Below are positions 12,264-23,829 of a stretch of DNA of 64,000 nt, one piece after another. Source of the DNA: Kalmusia sp. IMI 367209 (taxonomy: Eukaryota; Ascomycota; Dothideomycetes; Pleosporales; Didymosphaeriaceae); assembly GCA_027946365.1 (NCBI GenBank), contig JAPEUQ010000012.1, forward strand, positions 992,001-1,056,000, in the 5' to 3' direction. How positions within the stretch are numbered: the stretch's first letter is position 1; each line of letters begins with the position of its first letter. A program made the position numbers and the translations under genes. The notes under the pieces were generated by a model that saw nothing but the letters and a program-made list of their open reading frames with translations, made no database searches and had not been told where the DNA came from.

Positions 12264-12291
12264 TCTACCTTCCGCACCAAACGAAAATACA

Positions 12292-13287
12292 ATGACTACA
12301 ACAACCACCACAGATTTGGTTCGACCCAACGATCTATACTTTCGTCTCATAGAATGGCTCAAAACCGTCCTTTTCAGCACCACGGTCTTCATTGCAGTGT
12401 GTCCTTTCGCTCTACTGATTATCCGCCACAAGCTCTATCCACCTCCCTCGGCTCCCTCGACGAACAACCCAAGGCCATTCAAAACCAACATTCTACACTT
12501 GGCTTCGACATCGCTCCTGTTTACTTGGTCCCTGGCTACCATCATCTGCTGGTTCCGAACGCATTCATATCTGGATCCATTGTCGGGAGTCCAAGACGTC
12601 CCTTACGAATTCGTATCAGCAGAAATACAGATGTGCTCAATCGGGATCGTCGTATTCGAGTTCGAAGCCAATTTTTTCATGCTCCTGGCAGGATGTCTTG
12701 GAGTCGTTGCCGCGGTGTTGGAGGCACAGTCTATCCAGACTGCCAATGAGGCTGATGTAAGCGCTACCGTCGCATTTTGTCTGAAGTGAGCAAAATTGCT
12801 AATTTGAGAAGAAGAAGAATTCAGAGTATACAAGGCTGTGGTACAAGAGCCCGCTTATTCTTGCATTTAGCATCGCACTTTGGGCGACCACCAAAACTTG
12901 GTGGGATGTTCGAAATGTCGCTAGGGGGTCTGGGTGGAGCGTGTCTCATATATGGTATAGGGGAGACAAGACACAGGTGAAGCGCTGCACGGCGGAAGCA
13001 GGCGCATGTCATGTGCTTAGGTGGCACGGACTGGAAAACGATGATACGGATCTAGCTTGTGGAGAGGCAGTAAGTTACTCACTGGAACCATGACGGTCGG
13101 ACACTGATAGCCTTTCTTCTAGAGAAGGATGCGGTGGTGCGCTTCAGCTGGCTTGATATGCTTGTCTACACTTGTACTTCTCCATGCATGGCACGCAGTC
13201 AAGGGATGGTGGTCGAGGGGTCATGATCGTGACGTGGCAACAAAAGCAGAATGGGTGGACGAGAGCTCGCTTGCGAAAGAGGAGTGA
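12292..13287 (+). CDS. Small polytopic membrane protein, unknown family
   Basis: I do not recognise the family. Three exons, 12292-12756, 12809-13069 and 13123-13287, are joined by introns of 52 and 53 bp with GTAAGC and GTAAGT donors; all phases are zero and give 296 residues. The first acceptor is ambiguous by a few AAG codons. A polar N-terminus with six threonines leads to about five membrane helices: around residues 24-45, 62-84, 118-142, 164-180 and 248-265. Between helices 4 and 5 is a soluble loop with WWDVRNVARG and HIWYRGDK. The C-terminus is polar (EWVDESSLAKEE). The start codon lies only 28 bp after the TGA at 12261 of the kinase gene on the same strand, very close for fungal genes. 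Removal of one base in the A8 tract at 12221-12228 would fuse the two frames. Confidence 0.75.
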
Positions 13288-13504
13288 ACATCGGTGGAAC
13301 ATATCCAACTTATGGATCAACAAAGCACCTATAAAGAATTCCGTCTTAACAAGCAAGGAAAATATAATTTTCACGGATTCAGGGACCAAGACTGAAAGTA
13401 GCGTGTAATTGGATAATCGAAACCTATATTAAGCAAGGGCAGTGCGAAAAGGCATAACGGCGAGAACCCCCCTCTTGAAGACCACTTTTCTCTGATAGTA
13501 ATTT

Positions 13505-16412
13505 CTAATACCTCTCGATCAACCATACCTTCCTCGCCTCATCTGACATCTCTGCTAGCATCTTCTGCTCACTCTCTTTCATGAGCAGATAGTCCCTCAC
13601 AAATCCCTCCGCCAATGCCTCCCCAAGCACACTGTCCGCTTTAAGTGCTCGAGCTGCCTCCTCAAAGCCAGCCGGCATTTTCTGCAGGATGCCATACGCC
13701 ACTCTGCCAGCTTCATCTAACTGCGACGGGTTGTATGGAACGTCCCTTTGCGGAAGATCGACAACGTTACTTTTCAGGCCGAGTATACCAGCTGCAAGGA
13801 TTGCGCCAAGAGCAAAGTACATGTTGGCGAACCCATCCAGGCATCGGATTTCCCAACGGCCGCCCTTCACCCGTCGAAGTGGGACTTCCCGGTTTTGCGT
13901 TCCCCACGCTACCCAGGTGCCACCAGTCCAGGAATCATCGACCACGCGACCATAGCTAACTTCTTCTGGCAACGTGAACGCACAGATGGCAGGCAAGTGA
14001 TTAAGTACACCGCCCACGAAGAATTGCAGGTCCCGGTCCGGTGGATCCAAAGATATGTGGGCATGCGCAGCAGTTCCAATTCCTGGGAATGGTTTGGGAT
14101 GTAGTGTAGCTCGTAACCCATGTAGAGCTGCTATCTGCGCAACGACTTGCCGGGCTTGGATCAGAGAATCGACAGCGAGTAATGGTGATTCAGGGGCAAG
14201 AACGAATTCGTATTGTCCTTGGCCGGATTCAGAGTGGAATTGCTGCACTTCGATTCCGATTTTTGACAGAGAAGTAGCTATCTCTGCAAGGAAGGGCATT
14301 TGAAGCCATTGCTCGGGCGTCAAAGTTCCCCACGCGTGCGTTCGAGTAAGTGGGGTGTATGCTTCTCCTTGCTGAGCTTCAATTCGCCGTAGGAACGTGA
14401 CCTCGATCTCGAAGCCACAAAGTAATTTGGCTACACGTCCATCATAAGCATGTCCTGGATTCAATGTATCGGGGGAATACTCACTCCCGTGACTATATTG
14501 CAAGTCGTTAATGAGCAATTCTAGGTTTGCTCGTGGGCATTCGCGAATAGGGTGACCTCTCTCATCGCGCCAGAAAGACATGACTGTCGCAGATGGCAGT
14601 GGATCCCTCTCGTGAGTCCTGCGAAGCGACCGTAGGTCTGGTTCAATGTAAATTTGTCCAACAGGATTCATGACAGGTGTTGAGCTATCATTTTGGAGAG
14701 TTCCTGTGTTGCCCTGCGATATACCGATTCTAACCCCAGAATGTATCATACGCTCGAACTCCTTGATTGGGACAACCCTCGCTCGAATAGTGGCCATGTA
14801 ATCGAGCCATTGAACGTAGACAAATTTGACCTCTGGATTCTGTTGCATGAAATCATCATAGAGATGAACATCATATACCTGTGGCTCTTTAGGCGGAGGA
14901 GGAAATGGAGGAGGCTGAGGAGGTTGGTAGCCTTCGGATGGGCTTCGGGGAATTGCTGACAAAGGTGCAAGTGTAGATGCAGGGCTACGAATGTCTGGGA
15001 CAGACGGAAAGGGCACAATGGTTGGTGTTTGTGACTGTTCAGTATCTGGCTTGGTATTGAATGTGAGAGCCTTTGGCACTACCACGAGATCTTCGAAGAC
15101 TGCCTGGTAGCGCAGATTGTAGAGGACGTTGGTATTGTTGAACAGGATATCTTTCGTCATTGCTATGGCTTGGTGAGGTGTTATATCGGTTTCCTCGACA
15201 TATTCTATCATGAGCTGTAGAGGTCAGTGCGATGTACGCTATTCATCAACGAAAAAGGATATTACTTACGTCTAGCCACACCTCACGAAATTGTAGGTTT
15301 GCCAACCAATATGTTTCCGGAAAGTAGTGGCCATCACTAGAGTAGAGTAGCTTACTGCCAGGAACAATCTCGAGTGATTGTCGCAATATGGCCTTTTGAC
15401 CATCTCTGCTGACCATCGGAAACACTTCTCCAACATCGAGATAGACGTGTTTGTAGACTGTGGCGAGGTATCCAGCCTCCCGGGTATATGGATATGCAGA
15501 ATGGAGCAATACAAAAGGAGTATTTGTGTAATTCTCGACCACAGGTTGCAAATATGCCGGGTTTGATTTGAGAAGATCAATATCTTTATCCCCGAGGCCA
15601 GTATGCAGCTGTAAAGGCTTGGACATTGCATCGAGATATGGAAGTCGTTCTGAAAGGATTTCGAGGGTCCGCAGAACCAAATAATCGTTCAAAGGTTTTC
15701 GTTCAATCCGGTATTTCTTCTTTCTAACGCACCGCTCCACGTACCGTTCGAATGGGAGCCCGACTTCGCGTGCAGCTCGCTCGTAGTCTGACTCGATATC
15801 TAGTCCAGTTCGATAGCAAATGACCGTTTTGAACCCAGCGACTTCGGGATCCTGGATAGCTTCTTGAATTTCTCTTTCGAATTCTTCGGTAAAGGTAACC
15901 CATGTATCAGTGAAGAAGCTCGCAACGTCGAGATCTTCATCGACGACGCCATTTAATACACTCTCCATCAACCGCTCAGCTACGGTTTCTATCCGCACGA
16001 TGCGTTTGCTGGGCGCCTTGGTATATCGGTCATGCCAATGATATGGAAATACCTTCTCTGGTCTAGATAGTCCATCATCGATCAATAAAGCGTGTATCCC
16101 TTGGAAACACTGCTTGTTCAACCGATCTGGATCCGATCTTAGCCATTCCGTTCGTTGTTCAAGAAGCTCGTCCCAATTTGCTTCGTCGGGGCACTGGTAA
16201 AGTTGACGTAATTGTCGTGCCGCTCTCAGATGAGGGAGAGATTTGAACGCATCTCTCAATGCTCGACCCTGCGCTTCAGAGGTCAGGGACTCAAAGGGTA
16301 TCGTGTCTGCAAAGGTGGGCTGAATGATATTATGTGCATGGTTGTCAATAATTGGGAAATTGTTTACTACATGGCGTAGATTATCGATCGTAGGTTTGGG
16401 AGGAACATCCAT
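13505..16412 (-). CDS. fluG: FluG-type protein: amidohydrolase plus glutamine synthetase-like domains
   Basis: Two exons on the minus strand, 16412-15270 and 15214-13505, with a 55-bp intron (15269-15215; GTAAGT donor, ACTGACC branch site); 950 residues. The N-terminal half (about 1-380) is an amidohydrolase-2 type TIM barrel with the metal-binding IIDNHAHN motif. The C-terminal half is a prokaryotic type I glutamine synthetase-like domain: FHSESGQGQYEF, AAHAHISL and GGRWEIRCLDG are its substrate- and metal-binding stretches. Family knowledge: Aspergillus FluG is cytoplasmic, is needed for an extracellular signal that starts conidiation, and affects toxin production. Length exceeds the usual 865-880 residues because of a Ser/Pro-rich linker with a PPPFPPPP-like run near 14890-15000. 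The UstYa-like gene lies 720 bp upstream on the same strand. The actual small-molecule product is unknown even in model species. Confidence 0.92.
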
Positions 16413-17131
16413 CCTGGAGTTAGGCGTGAAGGTGCGCGAAGATGTCTACGCGATGGGATTAGGCTGACGTTGAGTGTAAACAGCGATGGTGCTATCTCGT
16501 TCCGAGTTTCGCCTCGTGGCACAAATGCTAAAAGTAGTTGTGAATCTTTTTCGGGTTCGTTGAAGGCTACAAGGAGAGTTGCATCTGTGCTCGTCAACTG
16601 TCGCGTTCGTTAGCGCAGCTAACTTGATCACCAGACCAGGTCACAATATGACCGACTGAACGACCACCCAGGCGGATCTCGCCAAGCTTACTTAGGCATA
16701 CATACAGAAGAAGTGGGGACCTTTTCAACACATCCGCTTGCGCCTTGAGTAGGTTGAGCGAGGACTTTGTGTTTGTTACCCGGCCACGTAGGGCCAGTGA
16801 CGTCGACATGCACGGGAGCACCGGTGGTGAGGAAACGCGTGATCGGATCTCAACGGTTCAGCGAGCGCTAACCTCTAGAGCTTGGGATGTAGTGAAGATT
16901 TTTCCTTGCAAAATTTGCAACAATTTCTGCCTTGAGAGACCATAGCCGTTCGATGTAAGAGAGGCTGTAAGGCGGGCTGTATGGCGCTAATCCCATCGGT
17001 CTTAGCATGGAGGGGATGACAGCGGAAAGCTCACTCGTAGCTGTTCAATAATTTTTCGTTCTATGGTCAAATTTGACTCCCAAAATGAAACACCTTGTTT
17101 ACAGCATGGTTTGCTGCATTTCGAGATCCCA
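16413..17131. promoter_or_regulatory. Upstream region of fluG, no gene seen
   Basis: 719 bp between the 3' end of the UstYa-like gene and the fluG start, both leftward. It should hold the fluG promoter and the UstYa-gene 3' end. Short open frames on both strands lack domains. No TATA box or other clear site stands out. Confidence 0.45.
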
Positions 17132-17873
17132 TTACAGTATCCCGTCATCCTCCCCAGCCCGCCACTTGGTACTCCACTTCGTCAATTCCTCGTAGTTCCT
17201 ACAGACCCTTTTCTCCCCCCACCCCTTCGCCTCTCCAGTCTCATCAACATCTTCCAAATTACTATCCGCAGCACAAATCAATGCCTGTCTCAAGTACTCG
17301 AAGCAATGGTCGACATGATGAGCGTGCGCATCCGCCCCGAGTTCTTCGAGAAAGCGGTTTCCTAGCAATGGGTTCTGCAACTTGTGCAGCTCGTTGATAC
17401 GAGTATAGTATGCGATGCGAATGCCGTGCAGGCAATGGATCTGGTGATAAGCAGCGATGGCCTTTTGGACGGGTGCAAGTCGCGGGTGTATGACGAAGCC
17501 CCTGCCTAGCGGAATGAGCTCTTCCCAGGCTTTCTCGGTATGAGCCGAAGGGCTACCGGTGAATGTGTCATTTTGGTACCAGGCCTGATATGTGTTTCCA
17601 GATGGGTCTGCGGATGCGACTGATTAGCATATCTTCTGATGATGCGACTGTAAAGAGGGTTTTCGTACGGGGGTATCCATCATTGACTAGGCCGCCGATA
17701 TTCCATTGACTTAATGCCACACCGAAGGCAATCCCGAAGAATGCAACTAAGGTATACGAAATTGCTTTCCAAATGGTCGGTTTCACGAACTGCTGTTGCT
17801 TCGTGGGTGTGTTTGCCTCGATTTCCTTGGTTGGTAGTGTTGAGTACTCGCGCTTGAGTCGCTTGAAGAACAT
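17132..17873 (-). CDS. UstYa-like (DUF3328) oxidase-type protein
   Basis: Two exons on the minus strand, 17873-17669 and 17619-17132, with a 49-bp intron (17668-17620; GTACGA donor, TGCTAAT branch site); 230 residues. A short basic N-terminus leads into one membrane helix (about 35-55), then a lumenal domain with both diagnostic HxxHC motifs: HQIHC at 127-131 and HVDHC at 170-174, followed by FEYLRQALIC. Family knowledge: UstYa proteins act in ribosomal-peptide and other fungal natural-product paths, where they oxidise or cyclise the precursor. No Kex2-type repetitive precursor peptide, P450 or tyrosinase lies next to it, so this copy stands alone. Its substrate is not predictable. Placement beside fluG, a regulator of development and metabolites, may be chance. 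Confidence 0.88.
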
Positions 17874-19128
17874 TGCGGTCGAATTGTAATGGGAAAATTG
17901 TAGTCTGTAAAGATTGTGTAGGACAAAGGTATACCGTTTGGAGTATTATATGTTCGCTTTCAAACGCGGCGCGGTTTGACAAAGCGCGCTCATTGAACTC
18001 TATTCACTTCCTATTCAGGCATCGCCACCGGAAAGGCCTGGGGGTAGACTTTTTCCAGAGTGAACAAACAAGTTCTACAAACAGTATATCTATCGACTCG
18101 TCATCTGTTGTACGTGCCATCGTTTGGAAAAAATTTGTATATGTACCAGGTATTTATGATAAGACAACTATATTATGGTCAACACGTGTTGGATCCAGAA
18201 TACCCTGGACCGAAGATGAATGTCTATTAACGTTCATCGCAAAGTCACAACGATCTGCTATCCTGCGGCGCGGGGAGAATATGTTCGCTATTTAATAATC
18301 TGCCAGGTTGTATTTGGTATGAGCTACCCTTCTTAGGGCATGCCATCTATAGAGGATGATCTTTGTAATATAAGTCTACACATTGGTAGAATAGCCTGTA
18401 CAACATCCTGTAAACTGTACTGTGTAAAACTAGTCTCCATGCTATTATTGCACACAGAAACAACTTTCGCAAATAAGCTTTCAGTAAACGGGATCGAGAA
18501 TGAAGATGCGTTCTAGAAGACGCTTCTAAAGAGAATGTCAAGAAGACGGGTTCTTAAACTTGATATCTGGTCAAAACTGTTCGACATCTGACAAGAGAAA
18601 GCTGGATCAATGATGCCCCGCCATTCAAACTCAAAGGCACGTCGATCGTGAACAGCTCTGTGTCATGCTCTCTTACCTTGGCCTTGATCCCACGTGCAAC
18701 CTAGCGTACCCCAGACGCACCCCTCATATTGCTATCTTTATACTCCACAATTTACAACCCCGAGTGACGAGAGCGACAAACGCCTCATGGAAGGTAATCG
18801 CCGAGCGTTCCCTGCAAATTGTAAGCAGGGGAGGATTGCTGCGCCCCCAAACAATGCAGTGCAATCGCAGCACACACAAGACTGCAAAGCAGTTCTCTTC
18901 ATCACAAGAAACAAAGCAGTTCATGAGGTCATGTTCAACAAAAAAAGGAACGAGCAATTTTCATTTCAATGTACAGGTGAAAAATGCACAGTGAACAACA
19001 ATTATCTTCAGAACATGATATAAAGCTTCCGTTGGCGCGCAGGATTAATGATCTCGCAACAATATACACACTGCCCACACGCTATGCAAAAGACCAGACA
19101 TAGATCGCTCCCATCCCCAACAAAATGC
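17874..19128. other. Intergenic region, locally AT-rich
   Basis: 1.25 kb upstream of the UstYa-like gene and downstream of the GAS/GEL gene (all leftward). The stretch of about 18000-18560 is richer in A/T than its surroundings. Frames of about 110-140 codons occur on the plus strand but have unusual composition and no domains. I see no gene. Confidence 0.45.
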
Positions 19129-20780
19129 TTACAACAGGATCATCGCAGCGCCCGATGCCACGGCACCGAAAATATAGAGACCGATGCCGAGGAAGCCGAC
19201 CTGGACGTGTGAGACAGAGAGACCACCGGCAGCGGCACCCTTGCTGCCAGACGCGGAGGTGCCAGTAGCAGCCTGTGCGCCGCCACTGAGTGTGCCGGTG
19301 CCTTCAACACCGGCCTGCTCGAGGAGAGTGTTGCAGCTGGCGGCGGTGGTCGCAGCAGCAGCCTTGAGCGTGGCAGAGCCCTTGAAGTCGCATGCATCCT
19401 TTGCCTTGTTCTGGCCCTTGTAGTAGGCGTTGAGGGCGAAGGCGAGCTGCTCCTTGGGAGTGCACATGCCGTAGGCGCCGTACGGGCCGACGGTGTGGTT
19501 ACGGTTGATACCAGCGCAGTACTTGCCTTCCTTCATGCCGCAGACGGTACCGAAGAGCTTGCCGAGATCCTCTTCATCAACGGAGTCATCAACCGTGCAG
19601 GAAACGGTGTCCATCATGCAGCTGCAGAGGTTACCGTTGACGGCAGGAGGGAGGGTATCAGACGCCGCACCCCAGTCGCTGTTGACCTTGGGGCAGGTAG
19701 CAGCAGCTGTGTTGGTCGGGCTGTACTCGGACATCTTAACGCCGGTGGGTGTGGCCTTGGCAATTTCTTTGGACAGGTTGTCGAAGTCGTCGTTAGGAGT
19801 GACCTTGTTGCCGCTGACGGTGACGAGACCAAACTTGTTCGCTTCCTCATGGTACATGTAGACGATGCCACCAGACCAGACATCAGTCATCTGCTTGCCG
19901 TAGAGAGCGCCGACTTCTGTGAACAGACGAGGACGGACTTCGTTGCAACCATACTCGGCGAAGAAGACGGGGACGTTGTAGGTCTCGAACTCCTTGGTGC
20001 GAACATCAAAGCCAGACTTCTCAAAAGACGATTTGCCGCACCACGAGTAGATGTTGTAACCCCAGAAGTCGATGGCATCCGACCGGTTGCCACAGTCGAA
20101 ATAGCTGGCAAGGTTCTCACGGATGTCAGCGTCGTCATTGGTGGCATAGCCGACACCAATCGAGCGGTAGTTCTTGGACTTGATGTATGACTTGGAGTCG
20201 CGAACAGCCGCCTTGACAAACGCACTAGCGAAGGTGTTGTTCTTCTGGTTGGAGACCTCGTTACCGGCGAAGAAGCCCAAAGTGTTAGTGTACTTCTGCA
20301 TCTCATCAATGACCGAGGTGTAACGTTCGAAGAGAGGTGTGTTCCACTCGGGGTCGTCTCGATTGATAGACGTCTTAGGTTCAGACAGATCGGCGACAAC
20401 GTAGATACCGGCATCGGCGAGAGCAGACATGCACTCCTGGTGGTCCTTGGTGGGGTCAATGGCGTACACTCGGATGGTGTTGGTCCTCAGCTTCTTGAGG
20501 TATTCGACATCGCGCTTGCACGATGTGGTGTCGGCCAACGGATCCGTGTACTGGGCGCTTGCATTCACTGAGCCGGCTGCGCCAACACCCTGTTGGTAGG
20601 CAACACCACGCATGAAACTGGGGTAGATTAGAAGGAGCTTGAGTAGCGACATGGTGAATGTGCTCACAATTGTGTGCCATTGGTCTTGTAGAAGAACTTG
20701 TTGCCCTTGATAACGATAGGGTCGACGTCCGCGAGAGCGGTCGCTGCGAACAGCGCGGAGGCTGCGAGGGCGAACTTCAT
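19129..20780 (-). CDS. GAS1: 1,3-beta-glucanosyltransferase, GH72 with CBM43, GPI-anchored
   Basis: Two exons on the minus strand, 20780-20668 and 20617-19129, joined by a 50-bp intron (20667-20618; GTGAGC donor, TACCCCAG acceptor); 533 residues. The first exon supplies a signal peptide (MKFALAASALFAATALA) and the start of the mature enzyme; the splice restores NGTQFFMRGVAYQQ. The GH72 domain has the acid/base glutamate in AGNEVSNQ (E158) and the nucleophile in FFAEYGCN (E259). A Cys-rich CBM43/X8 module follows (SCMMDTVSC, GTVCGMKEGKYCAGI, CDFKG). The end is a Ser/Gly/Ala stretch plus hydrophobic tail, a GPI-anchor signal. The enzyme cuts and rejoins beta-1,3-glucan chains outside the plasma membrane. 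It is divergent to FKS1, which makes its substrate. The open frame also runs 5' through the intron, but that N-terminus would lack a signal peptide. Aspergillus names for this family are gel. Confidence 0.93.
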
Positions 20781-22714
20781 GTTGAGCTGAGTTCAAAGAT
20801 AGTTTGACGTTGAACAGCGCGGGAGCGCAATATCTCGCTTGGCAGTTCACGAAGCGGTTGAGAAATACGGAAGGAGCGTTTGTGAGTTGTTTGCAGGGCG
20901 CGTATCGCAAGGAAAGAGCGGGCGCGGGAAAGAGCGTTAGATTTGGATTAAAACAAGTATATGCAGAGAGTGACGTGGATAAACAATAAGGAACGAAGAA
21001 ACACGCGTGAAGCAGCTCGAGTGAAGGAGTGTATGGAGTGCTGAAGTCGTCCAGCGGAGCGAAGTCAAGCTCACACAACTCGGGGTTCAACCCCTGAGCT
21101 CCCGAATCGGCTAGCACGCACCGCCCACCCATGCTTATCCACAATTGTCCGTCGCAATCTTCTGCCAATGCAACCTTTACCACAGCTTTCCAGCGGCTGA
21201 TTTTCGAACGGAACGAGCTGCAAGCGTGCCACCGCGTTGGACACTTTGTCTTTTAAGAAAAAATGCGTTCGCCAGCGTACCGTAAAAATTATGCTACGAA
21301 GGACGGCATCGTGCATACAGGTACGGGTCCATTCGTGTGGATGCAACACTTAGTGCCCCACCGGTGCCTGCGTCAAAAACTAAATTAAGGCTTCTGGAAC
21401 TCCACCTCGGAGTGACGAGACATTGCGCTTTGGCCTTTGTGCTGGCTGGTCTTCCGTGCGACTTCACGTCAAACGTCAGAAGGCCGCGGGCTGCGTGGGG
21501 CGTTTGGAATCAGATCCTGTCGAGTCACAAGCAACGCCTGGCAGGTACAGAGCTGCCGACTGGTGACGGCGCGAGTCCGCCGCACGATCGATCTACGGTA
21601 CTGGGACAGTTACCCTGGTGTGGAGAACAGAACAACAGAGGACTCTGCCCACAGGTTCTTGGCATCGTACCTGTCACGAATGCTTCGAGCGAGCTGTTTC
21701 TCGGAACACAGCAGAGATACTTCTCGGTGTGCGCAGGCAGAAGTGCGCAGCACTCGTGCATGCCGCAACGGGCAGGTTGTTGAAAAGGCCGAACGGCAGG
21801 CTCTACTTATGGAGACGGCTTCGGAGTTTGCAGAGGGTGATGAAGGCGCCAAATGCCCTGATGGGTAAGCAGGCTTGCGTAAGGCTCCAGCTCCTACCGA
21901 ACAGGTCGGCTTCCTACGCAGCTACGCAGCGAAGTTAGTTCTTCTGGGCGGCCAGTTCGGACCAGCATCGAGGGCCGCGGGCGCTTGAAGACTAGTCCTG
22001 TGGCTGGGTCAGCAATCTCGATTTGGCCCGGGCAGGCTACTTTCCCTATCCTGCCACGCGGCGTGCTCGGAGGCTAGTTGTATCCAGAACCAAGGCAATT
22101 TTGATAATTATTCGACGAGCCAGGGGTCGATGCAGCCTGTGTTGGCAGCGGGCGGCCATTTCGTCATAGCGATAACGCTAGAGGCAACCCTCATCAATCG
22201 ATATGCATATTCCAGGAGGCCAATCTGAAGCGTGAAGCGTGGGCAGCCGATTGTTCGCGCTCGAGAGTCGAGAGGCGAGAGAGCGGCTTTGACAGACGCT
22301 CCACCCGCAGCTGGCCGTGCGACACGCCGTCGCGCAAAGTGTTGAGGGTGGTGAGCAAAAGCGTCCAGCCCCCCGTTGCGGTGCGACAGAAGAGGAGCCG
22401 TTTGGCAAGGATGGGCAGCGCCACTGCCTCGAAGACGAGCCATCGACGATAAGCCTATCGCTATCGATGGCCCAGGGGCTTTGCAAGTTGGCACGGCCAA
22501 TCTCACGCCGGCCAGGCGGGCTTCCGGGAGGGGCCCATGCCTGCTTGCGCGCTGCTGTATCGTTTGATCGCCCGACGGGCCTTTCTGCCCGTAAATCGTC
22601 CATCTGCCAGTGAGCGCGGGCGCGGCGGGCTGTTGTGACGTGCTGCAGGAGCGCGCGGTTGGTCGACGGCGGGAAGAGCCAGCAGACGGCGGGAGACGAA
22701 CCAGAGTACCAGAG

Positions 22715-22738
22715 CACCAGTGCACCAGTGCACCAGCG
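22715..22738. repeat. Tandem 8-bp repeat, about three copies
   Basis: CACCAGTG is repeated twice exactly and followed by a third copy CACCAGCG, within the GAS/FKS1 promoter region. Confidence 0.7.
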
Positions 22739-22804
22739 TCTCGCCCGCTGCTGCGTTAAGAGGAGTGTACTTGTTCGATGCTGCAGCGACAAAGGGCCAT
22801 GAAT

Positions 22805-22820
22805 AGACAGACAGACAGAC
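22805..22820. repeat. Microsatellite (AGAC)4
   Basis: Four perfect AGAC units in the GAS/FKS1 intergenic region. Confidence 0.8.
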
Positions 22821-23829
22821 CACATCCAGGCGGGGATCGGGAGACTGGCGGTATATTTTTACAATGCCGATCACGTCGCTCTATACGGCGATCCCGCCAC
22901 ACTCGCGTAGAAAGCTGGTCGAGGAATGCAGCGCTCTGCAGCACGCGGAACACGCCTGCTGGCAGCGCTGGAGGCGAATTCAGGCCTAGGACGGGGAGGA
23001 TGGGCAGTCGAATCTCCCGCAAACCTGCCAGACGAGCGCAAAGAGTGGCGACGCAGGCAGCTCACGCCGTCAAGGAAATCCTGGTCGGCTCGCTAGCGCC
23101 GTCGTTGAGGCGGGCAAGCGGCGGCGAGCTCAGGATGCGCTGCCAAGCCTGCTCACTCCAGCCCCTGAGTGAATACCCATTGCCATAAACCTGCCGCTCC
23201 CTGCCCGCTCGCATTTCTTCTCACGTCGCTCTCTTCCCCAGGCCGCCGACCCCCACACCCGTGTTTTTCTTTTCGTCTGTCGTTTGCCCACCAGCGTGCG
23301 AGCAGACTCTGCGTTGTGCTTTCCCCCCCCTTCCTCCTCCCAGCGCGGAGATCCGTTGCGGTTGAGCTAAGCTGCACCTGCCGCGCGTTGTGGCAGTTGT
23401 CGAAGCAACAGCGCCAGCACCCACCTCACCGGACCGTCACTCGCTCTGCTAGCTCTGTGCCTTTTTTTTTCGCCCTCCAACACGAGCAGCGCAGCCCGAG
23501 TATCGCCAGCCCTCGTTGCCGGAAAAAAACAGCGGGCTCCGTCTCACGCTCGCTCCAAATTCCTCACGTCAACACCTGGACGCTCGTTCCCCCCCAACAC
23601 GCTCGCTCCCTCGAATCCACCTCGAATCCGCAGCCCCCTTTCTACCCTCTTAATCTGGACGCTGTACAAGTACAATTAATCTCACTCCGGTTGCTCCTAA
23701 TGCCCATTGTTTGAGGTACGCACCCTCTGACCGCACGTGTTTCAGGGCGGCCCGCGCCGCGCCACACAAAGGCACTTGTGTTGACATCTGCACCCAGCTT
23801 TTTACATCGCACCTTAATCGACCGCCACG

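Larger units (their letters stand above)
20781..23829. promoter_or_regulatory. Shared 3.05-kb divergent promoter region of GAS/GEL and FKS1
   Basis: The start codons at 20780 (-) and 23830 (+) face away from each other, so this gap contains both promoters and leaders. The part just before FKS1 (about 23170-23830) is C/T-rich with C7 and T9 runs, like a long leader. The middle (about 21340-23100) is GC-rich with overlapping open frames of 60-215 codons on both strands and no recognisable domain. I see no extra gene. Confidence 0.6.

Noticed and set aside
18000..18560. RIP-mutated transposon remnant
   Set aside because: The stretch is AT-richer, but I see no terminal repeats, no transposase or polymerase remains, and no clear excess of TA dinucleotides by eye.
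21084..21094. GGTTCAACCCC, a match to the tRNA B box
   Set aside because: No A box at proper distance and no acceptor stem or anticodon arm can be folded around it.
21337..23188. Many long frames between the GAS/GEL and FKS1 genes
   Set aside because: Found in several frames of both strands at once; composition is not protein-like.
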